Notes: a model not told the origin generated them from the letters alone. DNA of 16,213 nucleotides from an uncultured Oceanospirillaceae bacterium (GCA_946221045.1 CAMIIY010000006.1:1-16213), one strand, 5' to 3'; shown: positions 1-8,356, counted from the first letter of the stretch. Program-made: numbers and translations.

Positions 1-10
1 CGCTATTATC

Positions 11-38
11 AAAAAACCCCGCCATGGCGGGGTTTTTT
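11..38. terminator. Strong bidirectional intrinsic terminator
   Basis: A perfect palindrome: a GC core CCCCGCC-AT-GGCGGGG flanked by six A residues on the left and six T residues on the right. Read on either strand it gives a GC-rich hairpin followed by a U-run. On the minus strand it lies 27 nt past the stop codon of the Yip1-family gene and so ends that transcript, and possibly ctaB read-through. It can also stop plus-strand transcription entering from the left. Confidence 0.93.
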
Positions 39-65
39 ATTGCCTAGTAATTTTTGATAGCGCTA

Positions 66-671
66 TCAGCCCGCTACATAGTTCAGCGGAATCACCGTAC
101 TCCACAGAATCACGGTGGCTGCCAGCATACCAACCAGCGTACACAGACCCACTGTCAAAATGGATGAGGAGAACATGAACGCCCGGTCTTCAGGTATTTT
201 CATAATGACAGGCACCCCGGTATAAAGCAGGTACACCGAATAACACACGGCGACAAGGCCTACCGATACACAGAACCAGAGCAGGGGATATAGTGCGGCC
301 AGCCCCGACAGGAACAGCGGCGTAGCCGTATATGTAGCAAGAGAGACACAATCTTCAAACGAGATGGAGCCACCGTAGGTTTTTTCCATCCAGTGAATAC
401 AGTAGCTGATAAAGGCAACCCCGACCCACATGGCAAAATAGAATGCAATGGCGGCGGGCAGCGCGCTCATTACACCCAGCTTAACAAAGTCAGTACCGTT
501 GATACTCCAACCGACCTGTGTCGTCCCAATGAACATTGCGATGGCTGGAATGGCCGACAGCATACTGACCTGCTGCAGGAAGATATGCGAGACACTGTAA
601 TGCTCGTCCCGAATCTGGTTCCATTCTGTTTTGGGGTGATACAGCATTCCCATCATATGTTGAATGAACAT
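66..671 (-). CDS. Yip1-family integral membrane protein
   Basis: The 201-aa product is very hydrophobic, with about five membrane segments (near residues 33-50, 65-90, 115-145, 147-160 and 168-195). It begins with a short amphipathic stretch of the form MLYHPKTEWNQIRDE. This opening and the layout match the bacterial Yip1-domain family (YIP1, PF04893), an inner-membrane family without a settled biochemical role. The start is supported by AGAGGAAA about 6 nt upstream of the ATG. The gene follows ctaB on the same strand after a 148-nt gap containing a possible promoter, so it may be separate from the oxidase operon. It occupies the place where a SCO/SenC gene might be expected, but has neither a thioredoxin fold nor a CxxxC motif. 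Family assignment is fairly safe; function is unknown. Confidence 0.85.
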   Translation of the reverse strand: MFIQHMMGMLYHPKTEWNQIRDEHYSVSHIFLQQVSMLSAIPAIAMFIGTTQVGWSINGTDFVKLGVMSALPAAIAFYFAMWVGVAFISYCIHWMEKTYGGSISFEDCVSLATYTATPLFLSGLAALYPLLWFCVSVGLVAVCYSVYLLYTGVPVIMKIPEDRAFMFSSSILTVGLCTLVGMLAATVILWSTVIPLNYVAG

Positions 672-795
672 GGTAATTTCCTCTTTTTATTATGTTGCCG
701 ACTGCCTGATTTCAGACGCTCAGCGGCTTGTTGGTTGGTTTACATCTACAGCTATACTCCCTTCCTTTATTCAGGGGCTGGTAAGTTTCTACTTA

Positions 796-823
796 AGTTT
801 AGATCGCCTCTTCAGCGTTTCAA
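796..823 (-). promoter_or_regulatory. Candidate sigma-70 promoter for the Yip1-family gene
   Basis: On the minus strand, TTGAAA (818-823) and TAAACT (796-801) are separated by 16 nt. The -35 element overlaps the ctaB stop codon. The predicted start, near 789, gives a leader of about 118 nt. It rests on consensus match alone, and read-through from ctaB is an alternative because I see no terminator between the two genes. Confidence 0.3.
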
Positions 824-1719
824 CTAATGATCAGGTAATGATCAATTAAAATGACACAAAAAAGTAACATGATGTAAGTGATGCTATAGCGGAACATTGC
901 CATTGGTGCACCTGGCTGGCACTGATAAACCCGCAGCGCCCACTGCATAAAACGCAGATTCAGCAACACCACCAGTAACAGATACAGATAACCACTCATA
1001 CCGCTTAAAAACGGCAATGCCGTAGTTGCCACCATCAACAGGGTATAGAGGACGATCTGCAGGCGGGTATAGTTTTCCCCATGGGTCACCGGCAACATAG
1101 GAATGCCCGCTTTGGCATAGTCCTGCTTGCGGGCGATACACAACGCCCAGAAATGCGGCGGTGTCCAGGCAAAAATAATCAGCATCAGTAAAAGGCTGTT
1201 CGCTTCAAGTGATCCGGTAACCGCAGTCCACCCCAGCATGGGAGGCGCTGCCCCGGCAATCCCGCCGATAACGATGTTCTGTGGTGTGGCACGCTTCAGC
1301 CAGACGGTATATATCAGGGCATACCCGACCAGAGAAGCCAACGTCAGCCACGCCGTCAACGGGTTGACCCAGATGACCAGCAAACTGATACCACCGGTAC
1401 CGACAATGGCCGCAAAGGCCAGGGCCTGCGGAGCAGTCAGACGCCCCTGCGGTAGTGGCCGTCCCTTAGTACGTGCCATTTTTTCATCAATCCGCCGATC
1501 CATGACATGATTGACCGCCGCCGCTGAGGCTGCCGCCATGCCAATCCCCAGCAGCCCGACCAGCACCTTCACTGGGTCTGGCAAATCAGGAACCGCGACA
1601 AACATCCCCACGGCGGCAGTAATTAACATCACCAGCACCACATTGGGTTTGCATAGCGCCAGATAATCTCGCCAGCCAACCGGTGCCTCTGATACAGCGA
1701 AGAATCGTTGTTCAGCCAT
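820..1719 (-). CDS. ctaB: Protoheme IX farnesyltransferase (heme O synthase)
   Basis: This polytopic UbiA-family prenyltransferase transfers a farnesyl group to heme B to make heme O, the first step to the heme A of aa3 oxidases. The 299-aa length is normal for CtaB/CyoE. The diagnostic first Asp-rich motif, NxxxDxxxD, is at N70/D74/D78, followed by MARTKGRPLP. The second conserved loop appears as RKQDYAKAGIPMLP. About nine membrane segments are visible. The start codon lies inside the end of ctaA (8-nt overlap) and is preceded by AAGGAGG, so translation is probably coupled. Linkage to ctaA and coxA argues for the aa3 branch rather than a bo3 (cyo) operon, hence ctaB; cyoE is the equivalent name. 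Confidence 0.97.
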   Translation of the reverse strand: MAEQRFFAVSEAPVGWRDYLALCKPNVVLVMLITAAVGMFVAVPDLPDPVKVLVGLLGIGMAAASAAAVNHVMDRRIDEKMARTKGRPLPQGRLTAPQALAFAAIVGTGGISLLVIWVNPLTAWLTLASLVGYALIYTVWLKRATPQNIVIGGIAGAAPPMLGWTAVTGSLEANSLLLMLIIFAWTPPHFWALCIARKQDYAKAGIPMLPVTHGENYTRLQIVLYTLLMVATTALPFLSGMSGYLYLLLVVLLNLRFMQWALRVYQCQPGAPMAMFRYSITYIMLLFCVILIDHYLIIS

Positions 1720-2719
1720 TTACTACCTCCTTAGCAGGCATTCCTGCCCGGTCATATGCCCACAGCATTGCCAATAGAACTGCCACTGCCATAAAGTGAT
1801 GCGCCATTGCCAGACTGATCGGCACTGCATGAATAATATTGGCTATGCCAAGCCCCACCTGCGCAATGACCAGCCCGGTTAACAAGCGCAACGGCGCAGC
1901 CAGTGCAGAAACACGTGAGAAACACCACAGCAGCATCAGGGTATAAGTCAGCACTACCAATGCGCCGGCGCGATGCACCATCTGTATCGCGGCACGGGCC
2001 TCAACACCCAGCTGTCCACCCTGATAGTTCGGGCCGATCGATTTAACAGGATCAAAACCCGCCGCAAAATCATAGCCAAGTTCAGTACCCGGGTTACAAC
2101 TGAGCCAGTGGGTACAGGCATAGCCGGCGTAATTGGAACTGGTCCATCCTCCCAGCGCTATTTGCAGTAGCAGCAAAAAGAGACCCAACAAAAACCAGCG
2201 CTGCACAGTGGCCTGATTAAGGGGTTCACGAACATTCATGCGTTTGAGTTTTTGCCGCAGAAGTAATAGCAGGGTTAAGGTCATCAATCCGCCCATAAGA
2301 TGCAGGGTCACCACCAACGGATGCAATTTCAGCGTGACCGTCCACATACCAAACAGCGCCTGAACCACCACCAGCACCAATAAAGACACACTCAAACCCA
2401 CCGGATAGGCTTTAACTTTTCTGTTAAACAGTGCAATGCCTGCCAGAGCCGCGATCAACAAACCCAGCGTACCGGCCAGATAACGATGCCCCATTTCCAG
2501 CCAGGTTTTATATTTTTCGATTGGTGTATCAGGATAGCGCTGTTGCGCGACTTCTAACGCTTCATGAGAGCCAGGCATCACGATATGCCCATAGCAACCA
2601 GGCCAGTCCGGACAACTAAGTCCGGCATCATTGATTCGTGTCCAGCCGCCCATCAAAACCACCAGCAACACCAGTAATATTGCCAGATTGACCAGTTTCC
2701 ATGCTGTGCGTATCGCCAT
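1712..2719 (-). CDS. ctaA: Heme A synthase (CtaA/COX15)
   Basis: CtaA oxidises the C8 methyl of heme O to a formyl group, giving heme A for cytochrome aa3, in the inner membrane. The 335-aa protein has eight predicted membrane helices in two pseudo-repeats. The heme-ligand histidines are visible: EMGHRY (H78), the HPLVVTLH region, HRAGALVV and AHHFMAVAV. Cysteine pairs occur in both periplasmic loops, SCPDWPGC (C36, C42) and ACTHWLSC. The loop cysteines match the form of the family that carries a conserved pair there. The gene starts 2 nt after the preceding stop codon and overlaps ctaB by 8 nt, so all three are almost certainly one transcript. Confidence 0.97.
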   Translation of the reverse strand: MAIRTAWKLVNLAILLVLLVVLMGGWTRINDAGLSCPDWPGCYGHIVMPGSHEALEVAQQRYPDTPIEKYKTWLEMGHRYLAGTLGLLIAALAGIALFNRKVKAYPVGLSVSLLVLVVVQALFGMWTVTLKLHPLVVTLHLMGGLMTLTLLLLLRQKLKRMNVREPLNQATVQRWFLLGLFLLLLQIALGGWTSSNYAGYACTHWLSCNPGTELGYDFAAGFDPVKSIGPNYQGGQLGVEARAAIQMVHRAGALVVLTYTLMLLWCFSRVSALAAPLRLLTGLVIAQVGLGIANIIHAVPISLAMAHHFMAVAVLLAMLWAYDRAGMPAKEVVNG

Positions 2720-2721
2720 AT

Positions 2722-3207
2722 TCAGCCCACCTTGGATAGCTTCAGCAATTTACGCAAATCATCCAGCACACCTCGAGGTGACTGCTCAAACTCATACCGC
2801 AGCACCAGATTCCCCATCGGATCAGCAATCCAGATTGCCTCTCCCGGCGAGTCTGACTGCTCCCCTTGCCCAGAAGCTGTGGCGCTATCGAATACATTAA
2901 CCACAACCCGATCACTGTCTTTACCGAGTGCGACATGAATTTTTTCGAGCCGCTGCTGCCACTCGGCGCAGGGCTGTGCCGTCAGGCAGGGCGCAGAGCT
3001 GGTTAAAATCAGTTGCCAATGGTCAGTATTCAGCGTCTCCGGGGCGTTACGCATTTCAAACCAGCCGCTCAACTGCTGACCAACAACCAGCTCCCCATGA
3101 TTTACGCGACCTTGCGGTACAGCCAGGCCGCCGTAGTACATCACCATCGCTGACACCATCGGTACCAGCGCCACTCCCCAGACAAGCCAGAACATGCGTT
3201 TATTCAT
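2722..3207 (-). CDS. Membrane-anchored oxidase-operon protein, possibly thioredoxin-like
   Basis: The 161-aa product has one N-terminal membrane segment (about residues 5-25) and a soluble domain expected outside the cytoplasm. The C-terminal part (WIADPMGNLVLRYEF... then a DDLRKLLKLSKVG tail) resembles the small conserved protein found between SURF1 and ctaA in Pseudomonas-type oxidase clusters (PA0111-like, from memory). It also has the general look of the C-terminal half of SCO-like thioredoxin folds. Two cysteines, C74 and C80 (CxxxxxC), sit near where SCO proteins have CxxxC, but the spacing differs and no distal metal-binding histidine is evident. It overlaps SURF1 by 8 nt and ends 2 nt before ctaA. 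A role in oxidase assembly is inferred from position only. Confidence 0.85.
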   Translation of the reverse strand: MNKRMFWLVWGVALVPMVSAMVMYYGGLAVPQGRVNHGELVVGQQLSGWFEMRNAPETLNTDHWQLILTSSAPCLTAQPCAEWQQRLEKIHVALGKDSDRVVVNVFDSATASGQGEQSDSPGEAIWIADPMGNLVLRYEFEQSPRGVLDDLRKLLKLSKVG

Positions 3208-3931
3208 GCGATTTTTCTCCCTGCAAGCGATACCAACCAGCGCCCAGTAAACACAACAGGGCTAGCGCCAGTGCAAACCATTGAAAGGCATAACCCCGAT
3301 GCCTTTCGGGGGTCATCAGATTCAGCGTCCAGCGGATATCCAGACCCTGTATAACCGGCTCAGCGGTTTTTACGGTTGCCTGCCATACCGGTTGTTCCAG
3401 TAATTTTTCAATCCGTGGAGCATCAATGGCCTGAATACGCTTTGGCCAGTCGTCTAACCATTGATCCCGAGCCAACATCAACGCTTCCTGCGGCGCTTTA
3501 GCCAGCAACGAAAGCCATAGATTTCCGGCGGGCAGATCAATCTGAGGCAGTTGATCTCTTGAGCTTCCTGCTGCAATCCAGCCGAGGTTGACCAGTATCA
3601 GTTGCGAACTCTGCAGCGGTTGAAACAGCACAATGACTTCATAACCCACATGACCATTACGGGTACGGTTATCAAGCAGAAAATATTTATCCTGGTCCAA
3701 CTGCCCCTCAAGTATGAGCGCTGAATACTGCACCGCAGAGAGAGTCTCAGCGGCAGGAAGGTAACGCAGCGGTGCCGCCTGATGCAGACTGTTCATCAGC
3801 TGTTGCTTTTGTTCTGCACGCTGCAGCTGCCAGTAACCGAGACTCACCAGTAAAGGCAGACCAAATACCGCAAAACATACAAGCATCCACTTGAAGCGCA
3901 GCGTGCTTTGATCTTTACTCTGTAGATTCAT
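3200..3931 (-). CDS. SURF1-family cytochrome oxidase assembly protein
   Basis: SURF1/Shy1 proteins help insert heme A into subunit I. The layout is typical: a first membrane helix (about residues 14-32) ending in LGYWQLQRAEQK, a large periplasmic domain with the conserved DNRTRNGHVGYEV and LVNLGWI segments, and a second C-terminal helix after HRGYAFQWFALALALL. With the start at 3931 the length is 243 aa, normal for the family. The frame stays open to 4033, and another ATG at 3952 would add 21 residues; I prefer 3931 because homologues begin just before the first helix, although neither start has a good ribosome binding site. The gene is separated from coxC by an opposite-strand DUF2909 gene. 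It overlaps the next minus-strand gene by 8 nt. Confidence 0.93.
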   Translation of the reverse strand: MNLQSKDQSTLRFKWMLVCFAVFGLPLLVSLGYWQLQRAEQKQQLMNSLHQAAPLRYLPAAETLSAVQYSALILEGQLDQDKYFLLDNRTRNGHVGYEVIVLFQPLQSSQLILVNLGWIAAGSSRDQLPQIDLPAGNLWLSLLAKAPQEALMLARDQWLDDWPKRIQAIDAPRIEKLLEQPVWQATVKTAEPVIQGLDIRWTLNLMTPERHRGYAFQWFALALALLCLLGAGWYRLQGEKSHE

Positions 3932-3953
3932 CAGCTTGCCGGTACTGTACATA

Positions 3954-4166
3954 ATGCTACTTAAATCACTGTTATTATTATTGTTTATTGCAGCCGTCAT
4001 CAGTCTTTTCTGCGGGCTTTTCTTTCTGATCAAGGATCAGGGGCGTTCAAACAGAACCGTCAACTCCCTGTTCTTTCGGGTCGGATTTTGCGCCCTGATC
4101 ATTCTTGTCTTGTTGTACGGGATTTACAGCGGCGAGCTGAAACCCCATGCGCCCTGGCTGCACTAA
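3954..4166 (+). CDS. DUF2909 family small twin-transmembrane protein
   Basis: A 70-aa protein with two membrane helices (about residues 3-24 and 40-60) joined by a short loop containing FFLIKDQGRSNRTV and ending in GELKPHAPWLH. The loop and the HAPW ending are characteristic of the DUF2909 (twin transmembrane) family, which I recall near aa3 oxidase genes. Function is unknown. The ATG at 3954 is preferred over upstream TTG 3936 because homologues start at this helix; there is no clear ribosome binding site. This is the only plus-strand gene within the oxidase block. Its stop overlaps the coxC stop (4163-4166), and its start abuts or overlaps the SURF1 5' end, so it is wholly antisense to any coxC-SURF1 transcript. 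Confidence 0.88.
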   Translation: MLLKSLLLLLFIAAVISLFCGLFFLIKDQGRSNRTVNSLFFRVGFCALIILVLLYGIYSGELKPHAPWLH

Positions 4167-5047
4167 AGAATGTACACAAACAGAAACAGCCCAACCCAGA
4201 CCACATCGACAAAGTGCCAGTACCAGGACACCGCCTCGAAGCCAAAATGCTTCTCAGCTGAGAAATGGCCTTTCATAACCCTTAACCAAATAATGATCAG
4301 CATGAGTGTTCCCAAGGTGACATGCAGGCCATGGAAACCGGTCAGAATAAAGAAGGTGGCACCATAAATACCGGCATGCAATGTCAGCCCGAGATCACGG
4401 TATGCTTCTACATATTCATAGGCCTGGAAGACCAGAAACGCCGCTCCGAGAAAGACGGTTGCCGCCAGCCAGAGGACGATTGAAGACCGCTTCCCCTGCT
4501 TAAGCGCTTTGTGGGCTATCGTGACGGTTACACTCGAAGAGATCAGTAAAATGGTATTGATCAACGGCAGATGCCAGGGGTCAATAATGCCTTTAGGGCC
4601 GGGGAAGGTCTCACCGTCCGGCGGTGCCATCAGTGGCCACTCAGCGGTAAATCCCGGCCATAACATATTGGATACACCCTTCTCTCCTTCGCCCCCAAGC
4701 CAGGGCACTGCCAAGGTTCGGACATAGAACAAGGTGCCGAAAAAAGCAGCAAAGAACATCACTTCAGAAAAGATAAACCAGCTCATTCCCCAGCGGAAAG
4801 AGCGGTCCATCTGGTGGCTATAGAGCCCTTCATGGCTTTCCCTGATCACATTGCCAAACCAGCCAATCAGGATCAGTCCCATCGCCAGCCCCCCGGCCAG
4901 AAGCAGGATCACACCGATGCCTCCTCCCTGCTCGGCATTAAGCCCATTGATAGCACTGCCGGCACCAAAGGCCATCAAAAATAAAGCGATCGAAGCCAGA
5001 ATAGGCCAGCGGCTTTGCGATGGAACGTAATAGGTCTGGGTAGTCAT
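4163..5047 (-). CDS. coxC: Cytochrome c oxidase subunit III
   Basis: This is a 294-aa seven-helix subunit III of a heme-copper oxidase, which stabilises subunit I and the proton uptake path. Characteristic stretches include YSHQMDRSFRWGMSWFIFSEVMFF near the second helix pair, the HAGIYGATFFILTGFHGLHVTLG helix and the C-terminal FEAVSWYWHFVDVVWVGLF. A loop rich in Pro and Gly at about residues 125-155 lengthens the region before helix III, as in other gammaproteobacterial homologues. Its start overlaps the ctaG stop as ATGA, indicating translational coupling, and AGGA precedes it. Its stop overlaps the DUF2909 stop on the other strand, so there is no room for a terminator after coxC. Confidence 0.97.
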   Translation of the reverse strand: MTTQTYYVPSQSRWPILASIALFLMAFGAGSAINGLNAEQGGGIGVILLLAGGLAMGLILIGWFGNVIRESHEGLYSHQMDRSFRWGMSWFIFSEVMFFAAFFGTLFYVRTLAVPWLGGEGEKGVSNMLWPGFTAEWPLMAPPDGETFPGPKGIIDPWHLPLINTILLISSSVTVTIAHKALKQGKRSSIVLWLAATVFLGAAFLVFQAYEYVEAYRDLGLTLHAGIYGATFFILTGFHGLHVTLGTLMLIIIWLRVMKGHFSAEKHFGFEAVSWYWHFVDVVWVGLFLFVYIL

Positions 5048-5619
5048 AATCCATTCCTCCCGCCGGCGGCAACGCGGTTGTCTGCTGCTGGCGTTATGTC
5101 AAAGAGCGTATAAGAGAGCGTAATGGTGTGAATGTGGGCAGGCAGTTCCGGATCAATACTGAGCAACAGCGGCATCTCCTTCTGTTCAGCCGCCAGCAAA
5201 GGCTGCCGATCAAAACAGAAACAGTTCACTTTATGCACGTAGGGTGCAGCTTCCGACGGAGACACCGATGGAATCGCCTGAGCGATCATGTAACGTCCGG
5301 TGGGATTGTGAGCCAAGTATGCCGTTTGCAACAATTGCCCCGGATGCAGTCGTGTCTGGCTCTGTAGAGGACGAAACTCCCAGGGCATCGACTCATTATT
5401 CACTGCAGTCAGCTGGAGCTTGATCTCGCGACTAAGATCAACTGCGCCAGCCGCAGGCACCTCTGCGGCACGTAACTCAACCTTGCCATTCAGCCCGGTG
5501 ATATCGCAGAAGACGTCATAGAGTGGTACCAGCGCAAACCCGAAGCCGAACATCGCCACACAGCTCAGGATACTGTAAGCAATGGTGCGACGTGTTCTGG
5601 CCTTCAGTTCAGCATCCAT
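5044..5619 (-). CDS. ctaG: Cytochrome c oxidase assembly protein CtaG (CuB delivery)
   Basis: CtaG/Cox11 proteins deliver copper to the CuB centre of subunit I. The 191-aa protein has one N-terminal membrane anchor (about residues 12-31), then the VPLYDVFCDITGLNG signature with C38. The periplasmic domain carries the copper-binding CFC motif (C133, C135) within VNCFCFDRQPL and a beta-rich ending HTITLSYTLFD. The start is uncertain by one codon: ATG at 5619 or TTG at 5622. AGGAG lies about 7 nt from the TTG and 10 nt from the ATG, so the TTG is a real alternative. It follows coxA by under 20 nt and overlaps coxC by 4 nt. Confidence 0.96.
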   Translation of the reverse strand: MDAELKARTRRTIAYSILSCVAMFGFGFALVPLYDVFCDITGLNGKVELRAAEVPAAGAVDLSREIKLQLTAVNNESMPWEFRPLQSQTRLHPGQLLQTAYLAHNPTGRYMIAQAIPSVSPSEAAPYVHKVNCFCFDRQPLLAAEQKEMPLLLSIDPELPAHIHTITLSYTLFDITPAADNRVAAGGRNGL

Positions 5620-5637
5620 CAATCCGGTACTCCTGTC

Positions 5638-7233
5638 TTATTTCACGACCGGCGGCTCAGAGAAGGTGTGATAAGGCGCCGGCGATGGCAGGGTCCATTC
5701 AAGCCCATGGGAACCCTCCCACACTTCGTGACTGGCTTTTTTGCCGGCCCGGATACAACTGATCACGTTGTACAGGAAGATCAGCTGAGAGAAGCCAAAG
5801 ATAAAGGCACCCATAGAGGCAATTGCATTAAAATCAGCAAACTGCAGTGCATAATCGGGTATCCGCCTTGGCATGCCCGCCAGCCCGATAAAGTGCATCG
5901 GGAAGAAGGTGATATTCACACCAATAAAGCTGAGCCAGAAGTGCACCTTGCCCATGGTTTCGTTGTAGTAATGACCTGTCCACTTGGGAAGCCAGTAATA
6001 GGTGGCGGCCATGATGGCAAAGATCGCACCCGGCACCAGTACGTAGTGGAAATGTGCGACCACGAAGTAGGTATCATGGTATTGGAAATCCACCGGCGCA
6101 ATTGCCAGCATCAGGCCGGAGAAGCCACCAATGGTGAACAGCACGACAAAGGCCAACGAGAACAGCATGGGGGTCTCAAAGGTCATTGATCCCCTGAACA
6201 TGGTGGCGATCCAGTTAAACACCTTCACCCCGGTCGGGACCGCAATGAGCATGGTGGAAAACATAAAGAACACTTCGCCTACCAAAGGCATGCCCACCGT
6301 GAACATATGATGCGCCCAGACAATAAAGGACAGGAACGCAATTGACGCAGTCGCATATACCATGGAGGCATAACCAAACAGCTTCTTGCGGGCAAAGGTA
6401 GGAATGATCTCACTGACAATACCGAAGGCCGGCAGGATCATGATGTAGACCTCAGGATGCCCAAAGAACCAGAACACGTGCTGGAACAACACCGGATCAC
6501 CGCCACCGGCAGCGTTAAAGAAGCTGGTGCCAAAGTGAATGTCCATCAACATCATGGTCACCACACCCGCCAGTACCGGCATCACAGCGATCAGCAGAAA
6601 AGCGGTAATCAGCCAGGTCCAGACAAACAAGGGCAGCTTCATCATGGTCATACCCGGCGCACGCAGGTTCAGAATGGTGGCGATAATATTGATCGCCCCC
6701 ATGATCGAACTGATGCCCATCATATGTACCGCAAAAATGAAGAAGGTTACGCTGGGAGGCGCATAGGTGGTAGAAAGTGGCGCGTAAAAGGGCCAACCGA
6801 AGTTAGGGGCCCCGCCATCCATGAACAGTGTAGAAAGCATCATGGCGAAGGCAAACGGCAGGATCCAGAAGCTCCAGTTATTCATGCGTGGCAACGCCAT
6901 GTCCGGCGCACCGACCATCATCGGTATCATCCAGTTAGCCAATCCGACAAAGGCTGGCATCACGGCACCAAATACCATGATCAAACCATGCATGGTGGTC
7001 ATCTGGTTGAAGAAATCCGGCTGAATCAACTGCAAACCCGGTTGAAACAGTTCGGCCCGGATCATCAGCGCCATACACCCGCCGGTGAGGAACATGATGA
7101 AACTAAACCAGAGATAGAGCGTGCCAATATCTTTATGGTTGGTGGTAAATAACCAGCGGCCAATGCCGGAAGCAGGGCCGTGGTGATGTTCTGTCAGCTC
7201 GCCGGCTGCAGCAGTCTGTTCCAGAGTCGACAT
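5638..7233 (-). CDS. coxA: Cytochrome c oxidase subunit I (aa3 type, A1 family)
   Basis: The catalytic subunit reduces O2 to water and pumps protons across the inner membrane. At 531 aa with twelve helices it has the standard length. Ligands are intact: H82 and H396 for low-spin heme a, H394 for heme a3, and H259, H308 and H309 for CuB, with Y263 positioned for the His-Tyr crosslink. The GHPEVY motif supplies E261, which marks the A1 subfamily. T334 and K337 of the K-channel (PTGVK) and D111 with the following asparagines of the D-channel entrance are present, so full proton pumping is expected. It lies 13 nt after coxB with a good AGGATAGG ribosome binding site. Confidence 0.98.
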   Translation of the reverse strand: MSTLEQTAAAGELTEHHHGPASGIGRWLFTTNHKDIGTLYLWFSFIMFLTGGCMALMIRAELFQPGLQLIQPDFFNQMTTMHGLIMVFGAVMPAFVGLANWMIPMMVGAPDMALPRMNNWSFWILPFAFAMMLSTLFMDGGAPNFGWPFYAPLSTTYAPPSVTFFIFAVHMMGISSIMGAINIIATILNLRAPGMTMMKLPLFVWTWLITAFLLIAVMPVLAGVVTMMLMDIHFGTSFFNAAGGGDPVLFQHVFWFFGHPEVYIMILPAFGIVSEIIPTFARKKLFGYASMVYATASIAFLSFIVWAHHMFTVGMPLVGEVFFMFSTMLIAVPTGVKVFNWIATMFRGSMTFETPMLFSLAFVVLFTIGGFSGLMLAIAPVDFQYHDTYFVVAHFHYVLVPGAIFAIMAATYYWLPKWTGHYYNETMGKVHFWLSFIGVNITFFPMHFIGLAGMPRRIPDYALQFADFNAIASMGAFIFGFSQLIFLYNVISCIRAGKKASHEVWEGSHGLEWTLPSPAPYHTFSEPPVVK

Positions 7234-7246
7234 ATCCTATCCTCTC

Positions 7247-8356
7247 CTACTGTTTCAGTGCTGCAATATCAGCAGGGTTAATCAGATCACCGGTGTTGTT
7301 ACCAAACGCATTGCGTTCATAGGTAACCACAGCCGCCAGTTCCACAGCACTAAGCTGATCACGAAACGCCTGCATGGCCGTTCCGGCTTTACCGTTCACC
7401 ACAATATCGATATGCGCTGCCGGGTCACCCAAAGCAATCGGACTGTTTTTCAGCGCGGGGAAAACACCAGGCAAACCGGCACCATCGGGAGCATGACAGG
7501 CCGCACAAGCCTTGTTGTAGACCTGCTCACCAGTTTCCATCAGCTCAGCCAGGGTCCAGCTTTTCTCGGCAGCCGCCGCCTGTGCAGACTTGGCCTGTTT
7601 CATCTCCGCCAGCCACTGCTGATAATCCGCTTCGGATTTGGCCTCGACCACAATTGGCATGAAGCCATGGTCCTTGCCGCACAGCTCAGCACACTGACCA
7701 CGGAACACTCCGGGCTCTTCAACCCGCGTCCATATCTCATTGATAAACCCGGGGATCGCATCTTTTTTGACCGCCAGTTCAGGCACCCACCAGGAATGAA
7801 TGACATCATTTGCGGTAACCAGAAAACGCACCTTTTTACCGGTCGGAATCACCAGTGGGTTATCCACTTCAAGCAGGTAGTTCTCGCCTTTGCTCTCCTG
7901 GTTGGAGATCTGAGACTGGGGCGTACTGAGGGAGGAGAAAAAGTCGATATCTTCACCCAGATACTGATAACGCCATTTCCATTGGTATCCGGTAATCTGT
8001 ATATCGACTTCGGCTTCCGACTGATCATACATTTTGACCAGTGTCGCCGTTGCTGGCACAGCCATGGCAATCAGGATGACGAAAGGAATAATCGTCCAGG
8101 CAATTTCAACCACCACATTTTCGTGGAAGTTGTGGGCTTCGGCCCCACGAGATTTGCGATGATGGATCAGTGCCCACAACATGACGCCGAATACCACGAC
8201 ACCAATAGCAACACAGATCCAGAATATCAGCATATGCAGGCCATAGACCTCGCGACTGATATCTGTCACGCCCTGGGTCAGATTGACGGTCCAATCTGCC
8301 CATGCAGCGCACGGCGCACACAGTGCGACCAGCAACCATGGGGTAGCTCTACTCAT
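7247..8356 (-). CDS. coxB: Cytochrome c oxidase subunit II with fused cytochrome c domain
   Basis: Subunit II accepts electrons from cytochrome c through a binuclear CuA centre. The 369-aa protein has a signal peptide (residues 1-20, cut near AWA), two helices (about 42-64 and 84-106), the aromatic YQWKW patch at 124-128 and a cupredoxin domain. All CuA ligands are present: H187, C222, E224, C226, H230 and M233. A C-terminal class I cytochrome c domain has CAACH at 284-288 and a likely axial Met near 328, making this a caa3-like subunit. The ATG at 8356 is chosen over the in-frame 8434 because AAAGGAGGG lies 5 nt upstream and the signal peptide begins there; the longer version would read through the leader hairpin. 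It is the first gene of the operon. Confidence 0.97.
   Translation of the reverse strand: MSRATPWLLVALCAPCAAWADWTVNLTQGVTDISREVYGLHMLIFWICVAIGVVVFGVMLWALIHHRKSRGAEAHNFHENVVVEIAWTIIPFVILIAMAVPATATLVKMYDQSEAEVDIQITGYQWKWRYQYLGEDIDFFSSLSTPQSQISNQESKGENYLLEVDNPLVIPTGKKVRFLVTANDVIHSWWVPELAVKKDAIPGFINEIWTRVEEPGVFRGQCAELCGKDHGFMPIVVEAKSEADYQQWLAEMKQAKSAQAAAAEKSWTLAELMETGEQVYNKACAACHAPDGAGLPGVFPALKNSPIALGDPAAHIDIVVNGKAGTAMQAFRDQLSAVELAAVVTYERNAFGNNTGDLINPADIAALKQ

Noticed and set aside
56..67. Palindrome GATAGCGCTATC next to the Yip1-type stop as a regulatory site
   Set aside because: Short, at a gene end, and without a second copy or a promoter nearby; most likely chance.
393..827. A 144-codon plus-strand frame across the Yip1-type gene start
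   Set aside because: Antisense to the Yip1-family gene and its promoter region, low-complexity translation, no start signal.
6457..7152. A 231-codon plus-strand open frame opposite coxA
   Set aside because: Its composition (many His, Gly and Gln) mirrors the membrane-helix codons of coxA on the other strand; no recognisable fold or start signal.
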